Positions 29,703 through 39,329 of a stretch of DNA of 64,000 nucleotides are shown piece by piece. Source of the DNA: Bacteroides nordii WAL 11050 = JCM 12987 (GTDB lineage Bacteria > Bacteroidota > Bacteroidia > Bacteroidales > Bacteroidaceae); the NCBI GenBank assembly GCA_000613465.1, contig BAJA01000004.1, positions 163,208 to 227,207 of the forward strand, written 5' to 3'. The notes under the pieces were generated by a model. That model was not told where the DNA came from, did not search any database, and worked only from the letters and a program-made list of their open reading frames with translations. A program made the position numbers and the translations under genes. The stretch's first letter is position 1. The number at the start of each line of letters is the position of its first letter.

Positions 29703-31736
29703 ATGGGGAGTAAAACCATCAAAGGGTTTGCAATAATTTGTTTATTCTTGTGTATCAATGGTTGCGGAGAACACACACAAACAGGAGAAGCAATAAAAAA
29801 GAATACTCAGACCGATTCGCTTGAAAAACAGGCAAGAGATTCTTTATTTGCTAATAATACGTATGCCCGTAATCTGTTGCGTAGCGGAATGGCAAAAGCC
29901 ACTGATAGTCTTACTTTCTATAGATTAATGAATCATTACGTAAAAGCTTGTTTTGCCTCTTCTGACTTTGACTCTGTGCTATATTATAATCAGATAATTG
30001 CCCGCTTTTGCAGGGAAGCGTCCGATTCTCCTTCCATACATGATATGAAGGCGAATGTTTATAATATGACCGGTAATTACTGGATACAGAAAGCAGAGCC
30101 TGATTCATCTCTGGCATATTATCGAAAGGCATATGAAGAGCAGCGGTTGGGAAATAATGTTTTTAATCTTCCCGAACTTTGTTTTAATTTGGCAGATGCC
30201 AGTAATCATCTGGGTAATTATGCCGATGGAGCTTTCTATTATCGCAGGGGATTGTTTCTTTGTGATTCACTCCAGCTACCTGATACAAAGAAATGGACTG
30301 TTTATTGGGGATTAGGGCAGACTTACATGGAGTTACGTGATTTTGAACTTTCCAATTATTACTATGAACTGGCAGGGAATTATTATCAGGAGATGAATCC
30401 GTATGAGAAATGGGGATATCTCAATAATAGAGGGAACCATTTTTATTACAAAAAGGATTACTTGCAAGCCGAATACTATATCAGTAGAGGACTGCATGTA
30501 CTGGATGACTATCCTCAAATGATTTTTGAACGGAATCTTAGTAAAGGAAATTTGGGAGAACTTTATATGCTGAATGGTAAACTGGACTCAGCTCAAATCT
30601 ATCTGAATGATAGCTATCGCTATTTCACTGAGATGAATAATCGTTCGGCACTTTATTACATAGAAACCCAGCTGATAGAGCTTGCCTTAAAACAAGGTGA
30701 TATTTCACGCGCTGGCAGGCTGATTGCCAATGCAACGCCTGGCGTACACATTGATGCGAATATGATAAATATCCGGAATCAATATTTAGAGCATTATTAT
30801 GAACGTACAGGTGATTACAGGCGTGCTTATGAGTATCTGAAGCGGGATGTCGCGTTGAATGATTCTATTCGGAACGAACGGGTCCGTACGCGTGTAGCGG
30901 AACTCGATATGCGTTATCGTCAGGATACGATTGTGATGCGGCGTGAGTTGGTGATAGGGAGGCAAACGAGTGAAATGCGGGTGTTGCGTTTGACATCGTT
31001 TATCTGGGCTATTGGTTGTATTGTTTTAATAGCTGCATTGAGTGTTTTCTATTGGTTGATGAAGAAAAAGCGTGCTTTTATGCAGGAACGGCATTTGAAT
31101 CAGATAAGTCGTCTTCGTATGGAAAATATACGTAATCATATTTCGCCTCACTTTACTTTTAACGTGCTGAATAGAGAAATTAGTCATTTAAAAGGCTCTG
31201 AAGAAGATCGGGAGGGGTTAGTAGGATTAGCAAAGCTTCTAAGAAAGAGCCTGGAGTTAACCGAAAAGTTAAGTATCCCGCTTCGGGAAGAGCTGGATTT
31301 TGTGCGGACTTATATTAATTTGGAACAGACCAGCTTGGGATCTGATTTTATATTGACATTGTCCATCGATGACAAATTGAATACGGAGCAAATTATTATT
31401 CCTTCTATGATTATACAGATTCCGGTAGAGAATGCTATGAAACATGGACTTGCCGGGATTGAAGGAGAGAAGCGGCTTACTATTTCTGTAATTTCTGAAG
31501 GTAATGGGGTTCGAATAATAATTGTAGATAATGGTAGGGGGTATCTTCCTCATATGATATCTCCCTCCAGAGGAACGGGTACAGGTTTGAAGGTTCTTTA
31601 TCAGACAATCCAGTTACTCAATCAAAAAAATAAGGGAGAGAAGATTTGTTTTGAAATAAAAAAACTTGCCGATGGACAACAGACAGGGACTTGTGTTTCT
31701 GTATATATTCCATATAAATATTCTTATGATTTATGA
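29703..31736 (+). CDS. TPR-containing sensor histidine kinase (LytS/His_kinase type)
   Basis: 677 residues. A lipoprotein-like signal (IICLFLCINGC) leads a periplasmic array of TPR-like helices (about 60-400), a single transmembrane helix (SFIWAIGCIVLIAALSVFYW, about 433-452), then a kinase region with NHISPHFTFNVLN (phospho-accepting His), and an ATP-binding domain (VENAMKHGLAG, VDNGRGYLP, RGTGTGLKVL). The stop overlaps the response regulator by 4 bp. Such pairs transduce envelope or nutrient signals in Bacteroidetes; the ligand is unknown. A TATCTTTG box lies ~30 bp before the start. Confidence 0.9.
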   Translation: MGSKTIKGFAIICLFLCINGCGEHTQTGEAIKKNTQTDSLEKQARDSLFANNTYARNLLRSGMAKATDSLTFYRLMNHYVKACFASSDFDSVLYYNQIIARFCREASDSPSIHDMKANVYNMTGNYWIQKAEPDSSLAYYRKAYEEQRLGNNVFNLPELCFNLADASNHLGNYADGAFYYRRGLFLCDSLQLPDTKKWTVYWGLGQTYMELRDFELSNYYYELAGNYYQEMNPYEKWGYLNNRGNHFYYKKDYLQAEYYISRGLHVLDDYPQMIFERNLSKGNLGELYMLNGKLDSAQIYLNDSYRYFTEMNNRSALYYIETQLIELALKQGDISRAGRLIANATPGVHIDANMINIRNQYLEHYYERTGDYRRAYEYLKRDVALNDSIRNERVRTRVAELDMRYRQDTIVMRRELVIGRQTSEMRVLRLTSFIWAIGCIVLIAALSVFYWLMKKKRAFMQERHLNQISRLRMENIRNHISPHFTFNVLNREISHLKGSEEDREGLVGLAKLLRKSLELTEKLSIPLREELDFVRTYINLEQTSLGSDFILTLSIDDKLNTEQIIIPSMIIQIPVENAMKHGLAGIEGEKRLTISVISEGNGVRIIIVDNGRGYLPHMISPSRGTGTGLKVLYQTIQLLNQKNKGEKICFEIKKLADGQQTGTCVSVYIPYKYSYDL

Positions 31737-32506
31737 TGACAATGAATGAAATTTGTAAAGTCGTAATTATAGATGATGACTATACGGCTATAGAAGACTT
31801 GAAAAAGGGGCTTGCAGTTTATTCTGATATGCTAATCAAAGGTACGGCAGTCAATGGAGCTAAAGGAAGAAAGATGATAATGGAGCAACGTCCGGATTTG
31901 TTGTTTTTAGATATAGAGTTGCCGGATATGCTGGGTATCAGACTACTGAGTGACATGCGTGAGGAGGTTGTATGGGATATGAAAGTTGTTTTCTATACGG
32001 CATATGATAAATACCTGCTTCAGGCTTTAAGAGAATCGGCGTTCGATTACTTATTGAAACCTTTTACTACAGAGGAACTTGATGGGATTATAGAACGCTA
32101 TCGGAAGGCGATGGTCACTCACCAGGTCACTCCTTCATTTTCGGCATCTATAGCTGCATTATTGCCCCAACGTGACACATTTATGATCAGTAGTGTGACA
32201 GGTTTCAAATTACTTCGTATTGAGGAAATTGGCTTTTTTGAATATTCTAAAGATAAACGGCAGTGGCAGGTAACTCTTTTTAATCAGACAAAGCTGAGTC
32301 TTAAAAAAAATACCAGAGCAGAAGATATTATAAATTATTCGGTATCATTTGTACAGATTAGCCAGTCGGTTATTATTAATGTTGCCTATTTAGCTGTTAT
32401 TAATGGGAAACAATGCCAGCTTTATCCTCCTTTTAGTGAACGAAAAGACCTGTGCATTTCCCGTGGATTTTTGAAAGAATTACAAGAACGTTTCTATCTT
32501 ATTTGA
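31733..32506 (+). CDS. LytTR family response regulator
   Basis: 257 residues: receiver domain with acidic pocket IIDDDYTA (13-19), phospho-acceptor Asp60 in LLFLDIELPDM and the Lys of YLLKPF; then a LytTR DNA-binding domain (about 150-255) containing ISSVTGFKLLRIEEIGFFEY and FVQISQSVIINVAYLAVING. It is translationally coupled to the sensor kinase and should activate or repress target promoters not identifiable here. Confidence 0.92.
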   Translation: MMTMNEICKVVIIDDDYTAIEDLKKGLAVYSDMLIKGTAVNGAKGRKMIMEQRPDLLFLDIELPDMLGIRLLSDMREEVVWDMKVVFYTAYDKYLLQALRESAFDYLLKPFTTEELDGIIERYRKAMVTHQVTPSFSASIAALLPQRDTFMISSVTGFKLLRIEEIGFFEYSKDKRQWQVTLFNQTKLSLKKNTRAEDIINYSVSFVQISQSVIINVAYLAVINGKQCQLYPPFSERKDLCISRGFLKELQERFYLI

Positions 32507-32610
32507 TTTTTTTTGTTGTATAAGCACTTATTTAGACATTTTATGTGTGATTTGCGACAAAAATACTCATTTTTCGCAAAAAGGGTGTTTCATATTATCC
32601 TTTTTAATGC

Positions 32611-32722
32611 TATCTTTGTGATGTTAGGTAGGAATTGAATGTTTTTTGGTTTTAGATGATCAATTCTATGTAACTGGTTGAGCCGGAGCTTTTGTGAAAA
32701 AGTCTCCGGCTATTTTTTTTAT
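32611..32722 (+). ncRNA. Candidate small RNA (promoter to terminator, ~100 nt)
   Basis: A strong -7 box TATCTTTG (32611-32618) is followed ~65 nt later by an intrinsic terminator (AGCCGGAG 32681-32688 / CTCCGGCT 32704-32711, then eight T residues). No reading frame lies between. A 13-bp near-perfect hairpin (TTTGCGA 32551-32557 with the matching arm ending at 32580) lies just upstream, where the -33 region should be. The predicted transcript would run from ~32625 to ~32720. A canonical -33 box is lacking. This covers the 321-bp gap between the LytTR gene and the HD gene. Confidence 0.4.
32681..32720 (+). terminator. Strong intrinsic terminator
   Basis: An 8-bp GC-rich stem AGCCGGAG / CTCCGGCT with a T8 tail; it ends either the kinase-regulator operon or the small RNA proposed here. 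Confidence 0.8.
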
Positions 32723-32827
32723 TGATGAGTTTTGTTTGTGAGCGCCCATTTGGTACTTATAACAAAAAAGGCGAATCGAATGTTGTGAAATAGTGGTGTA
32801 GATTTGTTTTTTATATGATCCTTGTGA

Positions 32828-33445
32828 TTATTTCTCTTCCATAAACATTCTGTCGAAGGTTTCTCTTAGCTGTTTTCGATTATTTATCAGAGCTCTTAAC
32901 TCTTTTAGCCTTTCTCCATTCTTCGAGTTTTCAAACCATAGTTTTAAGTATCCTCCTTCGGCATATTTGCTCAGGAGATGATTAAGAAAACGTTCATAGT
33001 GCCATTCTTTGCTTCCCGATGGATTTTGTTTTAGCCCATATTGTACAGTCCTTCTCAATGTAATTTCAAGGTCTATAACTCTGTCTGCTTCAGCTACAAT
33101 CTTTCCGTAAATGCTGCGTGGTTCGTGGTTTGAAGAGGCTCTATGATCTTCTACGGCTTCTTTCATTATCTGTATTTCTTCGGTAGAAAACCATTGGCGG
33201 AGTATCTTGTCATTTTCAAGAATAGTTCCTGAAACAAGGTGATGGGTCGCTCTGTCTTTGCACAGTCCTGTATCGTGATAGGCAGCAATGGTGTATACCA
33301 TATCCACGTCTACGGGATAGCCTTTAGCAAGTTCCAGGCTTTCTGCTATTACAGTATTTACATGCATTAAATTATGTGCTTTATCAAACGATTCGTATTG
33401 CGGAATAATAACCGTTTCTATGTATTCTTTTAGCTGTTCGTTCAT
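32828..33445 (-). CDS. HD domain-containing phosphohydrolase
   Basis: 205 residues of the HD superfamily: the first metal His in AHNLMHVNTV, the HD dyad in AAYHDTGL, and later VEDHRAS and AEADRVIDLE. Family members hydrolyse nucleotide or phospho-ester substrates; the substrate here is unknown. A minus-strand TATCTTTG box lies near 33477-33484. Confidence 0.88.
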   Translation of the reverse strand: MNEQLKEYIETVIIPQYESFDKAHNLMHVNTVIAESLELAKGYPVDVDMVYTIAAYHDTGLCKDRATHHLVSGTILENDKILRQWFSTEEIQIMKEAVEDHRASSNHEPRSIYGKIVAEADRVIDLEITLRRTVQYGLKQNPSGSKEWHYERFLNHLLSKYAEGGYLKLWFENSKNGERLKELRALINNRKQLRETFDRMFMEEK

Positions 33446-33519
33446 CTCGGGAAAATCTTATTTAATAAAGGGAAAACAAAGATACTAAATTTCTTGTAAC
33501 GTCTTAACATTTATGGGTT

Positions 33520-33535
33520 TGTTCCACGTGGCACA
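33520..33535. other. parS-like site
   Basis: TGTTCCACGTGGCACA differs at one position from the palindrome TGTTCCACGTGGAACA, a recognised form of the ParB-binding parS sequence. It is intergenic. Confidence 0.5.
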
Positions 33536-33536
33536 G

Positions 33537-33564
33537 AAAAGGCCGGAATATAAATTCCAGCCTT
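33537..33564 (-). terminator. Terminator of the DUF3836 gene
   Basis: Read on the minus strand, AAGGC-GGAAT / ATTCC-GCCTT with a mismatched position and a short loop runs into TTTT. It lies 45 bp past the DUF3836 stop. Confidence 0.6.
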
Positions 33565-33608
33565 CTGTTGTATTAATGTAAAATGTAGAGTTAGAGAGAA
33601 TATGTATA

Positions 33609-34004
33609 TCAGATATTTGTATCGTCCATTGTAACTGTCATTTCCGGAACAAGAATATAAGCATTCTTTTTACTGTTCCATTTGTAATAATTGGTAGTTA
33701 CAGTTTTACCTTCGTAAGTATAAGTGATGCGCAGGCTATTTTCCCATTTTTGGTTGTTAGCATTCCATTTTAGTGCTTCACTTTCTGTCATACGTTTCTG
33801 ATCATTATACTTGTAGTTGTATTTCATATAGTTGGCGAGTGCAGCACCTTCCTTTTTATAAACGGTCTGTTCTACCATCACTCCGTCTCTTTCTTCTGAG
33901 TTATAGATGAGATTCCCGTCGTTATTGTGGGCAGAAACGGTTAGGCTACCTACAAAAAGAACTACTGATAATGCAATTGTTCTTATGGAAACATTTACTT
34001 TCAT
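33609..34004 (-). CDS. DUF3836 domain secreted protein
   Basis: A 131-residue exported protein with a signal peptide ending VGSLTVSA-HNN, followed by two YD-like repeats (MKYNYKYNDQKRMTESEALKW and RITYTYEGKTVTTNYYKW). I read this as DUF3836, a Bacteroides-specific small periplasmic family of unknown function. A minus-strand -7 box TAACTTTG lies at about 34064-34072. Confidence 0.8.
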   Translation of the reverse strand: MKVNVSIRTIALSVVLFVGSLTVSAHNNDGNLIYNSEERDGVMVEQTVYKKEGAALANYMKYNYKYNDQKRMTESEALKWNANNQKWENSLRITYTYEGKTVTTNYYKWNSKKNAYILVPEMTVTMDDTNI

Positions 34005-34303
34005 GATTATACTGTTTTTAGGGTTATATTATCATATTGTTATACTTAATCTCTTTATTTGCTGCAAAGTTACATATAAAGTGGATATTAATGCTTAAAA
34101 TAAGTGAAATAATTATCATAATGATAATTGTCGTACCTCTGTATTGCTTTCTTTTTGCAGGTATTAATGACAAAAAAATATCCGGCAGTTTGTTTGCCGG
34201 ATATATGTTTAAACAGTTCGTGTACTTAATGAGGCATTTAGCAGCTTTCTGCTTGAGGAGTTAATTAATGTTATAAATGTTTTGGTAGGCAGCAATTGTC
34301 TTT

Positions 34304-37110
34304 TTAATGAGCTTCTAACCAGTTTTTCCCCCAGCCGCAATCAGCCTTTAGAGGGACATGCATCCGGTAGGCTTTCTCCATTTCTTCAATAACGACTTGT
34401 TCCACCCGCTCTTTTTCCTCTATTGGGACACTGAAATTTAATTCATCGTGTACTTGTAATATCATTTTTGCCTTTAATCCTTCGCGTTTGAAGCGTTCGT
34501 AGATGCGAGCCATTGCAACTTTGATTATGTCGGCCGCACTTCCCTGGATCGGAGCATTGATAGCATTACGTTCGGCATATCCGCGTACTACAGCATTGCG
34601 TGAATTGATGTCCGGAAGGAAGCGTTTACGATGAAAAATAGTTTCTACATAACCTTTTTCACGTGCTATTTCAATACTTTTATCCATGTAAGCCTTTACC
34701 TGAGGATAGGTCTCAAAATAACCGTCTATAAGCTCTTTTGCCTCTTTACGATCTACATTCATTCGTTCAGCCAGACCGAAAACAGAGATACCATAAATGA
34801 TACCAAAGTTCGCTGTTTTAGCTTTGCGGCGCATATCGGGGTTTACCTCTTTTATATCGGTTTTGTATACTTTGGCTGCTGTAGCTGCGTGAATATCATA
34901 ACCACTTAAGAATGCGTCTATCATATTTTTATCTTCGCTTAGGTGGGCCATAATACGCAGCTCTATTTGTGAATAGTCGGCAGAGAAGAAAAGAGCACCT
35001 TCGTCAGGAATAAATGCTTTGCGTATCTCTTTTCCATTTTCATCCCGGATGGGGATGTTCTGTAAATTCGGGTTGCTGGAGCTGAGGCGTCCGGTTGCTG
35101 TTACTGTTTGATTGAAGGAGGTATGTACGCGGCCTGTACGCGGGTTTATTAACTGAGGCAGAGCATCAATATAGGTGCTTAACAGCTTCTTTAGTCCACG
35201 GTGTTCTAGAATTTTTTCTACTACAGGATGTTTGTGGCGCAAGCTTTCGAGCACCTCTTCTGATGTAACATATTGGCCGGTCTTGGTCTTCTTTGCTTTA
35301 TCGATAATTTTAAGTTTATCAAATAATACCTCACCTACCTGCTTGGGTGAAGCGATATTGAATTCTTCTCCTGCCAATTGATAAATCTCTTGTTCAATGG
35401 CCTCCATTTGTGTTGTGAAATGTTTTGAAGACTGTTTGAGTGCTTCTGTATCCAGAAGTACTCCATTGCTCTCGATATTTACCAATACGGGTACCAGGGG
35501 CATCTCTATTTCATAGAATAATTGCTCAGCACCATTCTTTTTCAATTCTTTTTCCAGTATATTCTTTAGTTTCAGCGTAACATCCGCATCTTCGCAGGCG
35601 TATTGATAAATAGCTTCGGGAGCAAGATCGCGCATGCTCTTCTGATTTTTTCCTTTCGGTCCGATAAGTTCTTCGATGTGGATTGTTTGATAATTCAGAT
35701 AAATTTCCGCCAGATAATCCATTCCGTGACGGAGTTCAGGTTGAAGAACATAATGTGCTACCATTGTATCGAAAAGAGGACCTTTTACTTCAACCCCGTA
35801 ATTTTGGAGAACGATCATGTCATATTTGATGTTTTGCCCTACTTTTAACGTTTTTTCATTTTCGAATACTTCTTTGAATTCGTTTACTATTTTTAACGCT
35901 TCTTCCCGGCCTGCAGGGATTGGTATATAAAATCCCTGATTTTCGGCGAAGCTGAAGCTCATTCCTACCAACTCAGCTTCCATTGGGTCGGTTCCGGTTG
36001 TTTCTGTATCTAACGCAAGAATTTTGGTTGTAAGTAACTTTTGAATAATTTTGACTCTTTTCTCCTTATTATCAATTAGTTGATAGTCGGTATTGAGCGT
36101 TTTTAACGTGTCTATATTTGATTTTTTTTCTTCAATCGGTCCGTTGGGCGTAATTTCTGCAAATAAATCGCTTGAATCGGGCCACTTTCTTGTGCAAAAA
36201 GCGGACCTGCAGAAAAGGGGAGAGGTTGACTCTCTTTTTTGAAGATTCTCTCCATTAGTGTACGAAACTCCAGTTCTTCAAAAATTTTTCGAAGGGCTTC
36301 TTCATCCGGTTGTTCACGTACCAGTGCACTCATGTCAAGTTCGATAGGTACATCTGTTTTTATGGTTGCCAGAAATTTGGAGAAAGTTATCATTTCCCGG
36401 TTTGTTTCTACTTTTGTTTTGAGTGCTCCTTTTAATTGGTCGGTATGTTCAAGTAGATTTTCGATGTTACCAAATTCAGCAATTAACTTTTGGGCTGTTT
36501 TCTCTCCGACACCTGGACATCCGGGAATGTTATCTGACGCATCTCCCATGAGTCCCAACATATCAATAACCTGTGAAGGTGACTGAATATCGAACTTTGC
36601 TTTGACTTGTTCTATACCCATAACCTCAAATTCCTTATCACCATACTTGGGACGGTACATAAACACATGTTCTGTTACCAGCTGGCCATAGTCTTTGTCA
36701 GGCGTCATCATATAGGTTGTGATCCCCTGTTGTCCGGCTTTGGTTGCCAGTGTTCCGATAACGTCGTCTGCTTCATAGCCTGCCACTTCAAGGATAGGGA
36801 TGCGATAAGCACGGATGATATCTTTTATAATGGGTACGGAAAGCCGGATTGCTTCCGGTGTTTCTTCACGTTGTGCTTTATATTGTTCATAGGCTTCGTG
36901 TCGGAAAGTAGGTCCTGAAGGGTCGAAAGCAACTCCGATGTGTGTAGGGTTTTCCTTTTTCAATACATCCTCCAATGTATTTACAAAGCCGAGAATGGCT
37001 GAAGTATTGAAACCTTTGGAGTTGATCCGTGGATTTTTGATAAAGGCATAATACGCCCGATATATAAGTGCGTAAGCATCTAAAAAGAAAAGTTTACTGT
37101 TTTGGTCCAT
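34304..37110 (-). CDS. polA: DNA polymerase I, frameshifted as read
   Basis: ~935 residues once joined. N-terminal 5'-3' exonuclease (LFFLDAYALIYRAYYAF, VAGYEADDVIGTLA, GDASDNIPGCPGVGEKTA); a 3'-5' exonuclease-like domain with ILALDTETTGTDP; and the polymerase domain with motif A FFSADYSQIELRIMAHLS, motif B RRKAKTANFGIIYGIS and motif C LQVHDEL. The frame breaks at about 36178: restoring one G in AQESGP-D joins the halves through a linker (DSSDLFAEITPNGPIEEKKS). PolA fills gaps in lagging-strand and repair synthesis. Both parts are otherwise undamaged, so loss of function in the cell is unlikely. Confidence 0.95.
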
Positions 37111-37197
37111 ATTTATCTAATTTTTCATGGTAAAAGTACAAAAAAATACGGTATTAACCGTTTTATTATTACTTTTGTGCTCAAATAGTGTCATTAT

Positions 37198-38172
37198 ATG
37201 GATAGCTCGTCTTTTATAAAGTCTCCGATAGATGCGGAACTGGAAGATTTCAGAAAACTATTTGATAGTTCTCTTTCCAGTTCAAATTTCCTGCTTAATA
37301 ATGTGATTGCTCATATTCGGCAGAGAAACGGGAAGATGATGCGTCCTATCCTGGTACTCCTTGTGGCACGTTTATATGGTGCTATCCGTCCTGCTACTTT
37401 TCATGCTGCTGTTTCTTTGGAGCTTCTTCATACAGCCAGTCTGGTACACGATGATGTAGTTGATGAAAGTACTGAACGTCGTGGGCAGCTTTCTGTAAAT
37501 GCCGTTTTTAATAATAAAGTGGCGGTATTGGCTGGTGATTTTTTGCTGGCTACAAGCCTTGTACATGCCGGGAAGACGATGAGCCATGAGATTATTAGTG
37601 TTGTATCTTGCTTGGGGCAGGATCTTGCAGATGGAGAATTGTTACAGCTTTCCAATGTAAGTAATCCTCATTTTTCTGAGGAAATCTATTTTGATGTTAT
37701 TCGTAAAAAAACGGCAGCCCTTTTTGCTGCTTGTACTAAATCGGCAGCCCTTTCTGTTAATGCAAGCGATGAAGAGGCGGAATTTTCGCGTTTATTTGGC
37801 GAGTATATCGGTATCTGTTTCCAGATAAAGGATGATATTTTTGATTATTTTGAAAGTAAAGAGATAGGTAAGCCAACAGGAAATGATATGCTGGAAGGTA
37901 AATTGACGTTACCTGTTCTTTACGCTCTGAATTCTACGAATAGTACCTGGGCACAAGAGATAGCTGTCAAAGTCAAAGAGGGGATTGCTACTCCTGATGA
38001 AATCGGACGTTTAGTCGATTTTACCAAGTCCAATGGAGGAATTGAGTATGCGGTTAAAATGATGGAACTATATAAGGGTAAAGCGCTTGACTTGCTTCAT
38101 TCGCTTCCCCCTTCTGAGGTATGTACTGCACTTGAAGCTTACCTTGATTATGTAGTTGACAGAGATAAATAA
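37198..38172 (+). CDS. Polyprenyl synthetase family protein
   Basis: A 324-residue trans-isoprenyl diphosphate synthase with the first aspartate-rich motif LVHDDVVDES and the second QIKDDIFDYFES, plus the earlier GGKxxRP-like NGKMMRPIL. The size and motifs fit a long-chain (octaprenyl-type) synthase supplying the menaquinone side chain; chain length cannot be fixed from sequence. It starts 87 bp from polA in divergent orientation and overlaps the DUF1266 gene tail to tail by 25 bp. Confidence 0.92.
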   Translation: MDSSSFIKSPIDAELEDFRKLFDSSLSSSNFLLNNVIAHIRQRNGKMMRPILVLLVARLYGAIRPATFHAAVSLELLHTASLVHDDVVDESTERRGQLSVNAVFNNKVAVLAGDFLLATSLVHAGKTMSHEIISVVSCLGQDLADGELLQLSNVSNPHFSEEIYFDVIRKKTAALFAACTKSAALSVNASDEEAEFSRLFGEYIGICFQIKDDIFDYFESKEIGKPTGNDMLEGKLTLPVLYALNSTNSTWAQEIAVKVKEGIATPDEIGRLVDFTKSNGGIEYAVKMMELYKGKALDLLHSLPPSEVCTALEAYLDYVVDRDK

Positions 38173-38867
38173 TACTTTTTCCATGGGCTTTCTGCATCCT
38201 GTGTGGCTGAGAGGAAGCTTGTGATTGTGATGTCTATTTCTTCTTTTTTATCTGTTTTCATAGCCTGTCCGATGAGGTAACTTTTACCTATTTCTTCCCA
38301 ATTTTTAAATATCTGCCGACATTTTTCACCGGCAAATCTGATATATTCCCATGCCGTTTGCTCATCAATATATCCTGTCTCCAGGGCTACGCGTGCTAAG
38401 GTGATTAGTTCTCCCATGTCCCATGCTAAAATCCCTCGTTCGAAGTCTTCTTTTTCGATGGATACGATGTTTTTCTCACGTATGTACTTCATAAATCGGT
38501 GCAGATGATGGGCGCGCTGTATAAACGATTCTATGCCGAAAAAACGCTTACGGAGGATAGTTTCTATTTCTTCCTCATTGTCTGACGACAGAAGATAGGG
38601 CAGAAGGATAGAATATGCGGTACGTTCTCCTTCATTCTTGAGGAGCGTCAGCATTTCTGTGATGAAGGATTCTTGTTTTAGCTGAGGTATTTCTGCCAGC
38701 ATTTGGCGAAGTTTATCTTTACTCATACCTGTCTCCAGACTATTCACGAAAAGACCTGTTTGTATACTAGAAATGAGCCCAATGAGCAGGTTTTGCTCTT
38801 TGTTGGCTAATAAGGCATTGCCTTCTCTGTTTTGGTTGAACCGTAATGAAATACTGCTTTGTTCCAT
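38148..38867 (-). CDS. DUF1266 domain-containing protein
   Basis: The region AWDMGELITLARVALETGYI followed by DEQTAWEYI is the DUF1266 core, a family of unknown function in which a Trp-Asp-x-x-R/E helix pair recurs. Starting at ATG 38867 (MEQSSISLRFNQ) gives ~239 residues. The frame remains open to 39044, but that extension runs through strong hairpins and is probably the RNA leader, so I prefer the internal ATG, which has an AAGGG-like site in front. Confidence 0.75.
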   Translation of the reverse strand: MEQSSISLRFNQNREGNALLANKEQNLLIGLISSIQTGLFVNSLETGMSKDKLRQMLAEIPQLKQESFITEMLTLLKNEGERTAYSILLPYLLSSDNEEEIETILRKRFFGIESFIQRAHHLHRFMKYIREKNIVSIEKEDFERGILAWDMGELITLARVALETGYIDEQTAWEYIRFAGEKCRQIFKNWEEIGKSYLIGQAMKTDKKEEIDITITSFLSATQDAESPWKKYYLSLSTT

Positions 38868-39145
38868 ACCCTTGTTTTTTAATTCTTCGTTAACCGAAAA
38901 GCGTGAGAACTGTTGCTCTGTATCTTTCCTGGGGCTTCGGCAAGCCGTTATGACGATACAAGCAACAGTCTCACGCTCCATTCGATATATAACAAGAGTA
39001 TATACGTGAAGGTGCGTGAGACCCGTTTGCCTATTACCTTTCATAACATGAATTTTGCCGAATTCCAGGAAAAAGATAATAAATGAAACGTTCTCTAATA
39101 CAGTTTATTAGCCTCTTCTCTATAGGCTAATGCTCGGCAAAGATA
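38868..39145 (-). promoter_or_regulatory. Structured leader of the DUF1266 gene with mutually exclusive hairpins
   Basis: A minus-strand TATCTTTG box (39138-39145) begins a ~260-nt leader. Near its 5' end GCCGA/TCGGC and ATTAGCC/GGCTAAT pairings occur (39057-39061, 39107-39113, 39125-39131, 39134-39138). Further on, a 22-bp hairpin (38901-38924 with 38955-38976) contains a segment (38968-38976) that is also exactly complementary to 39014-39022, so two structures compete. No T-run marks a terminator. Confidence 0.45.
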
Positions 39146-39247
39146 GTAAAAAAATGAGTATCTTTAAGTAAGGAAGTTTAGTTTTTCTTAATTATAGATA
39201 TGATATTCGTGCTAAGGTTAACTGAATCGAAATGCCTGGATAATAAA

Positions 39248-39315
39248 TGAGGATATACAAAAGAGGTGATCTGATGTTTTATTTAAAAATACAAAGCCTC
39301 TTTGGCATATCCTCA
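39248..39315 (-). terminator. Hairpin downstream of deoC
   Basis: TGAGGATAT (39248-39256) pairs with ATATCCTCA (39307-39315), extended by near-complementary CAAAAGAGG / CCTCTTTGG. Within the loop on the minus strand a second small hairpin is followed by TATTTTT. It lies 15 bp past the deoC stop. Confidence 0.55.
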
Positions 39316-39329
39316 CGAATTGTTTTGAA

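Noticed and set aside
34304..37110. Split polA as two functional proteins
   Set aside because: The fragments join into one normal-length polymerase after restoring a single base, and the second fragment lacks a plausible start context.
38868..39044. N-terminal extension of the DUF1266 protein
   Set aside because: The segment is made of long hairpin arms and lies within the predicted leader; the family core and an RBS-like site favour ATG 38867.
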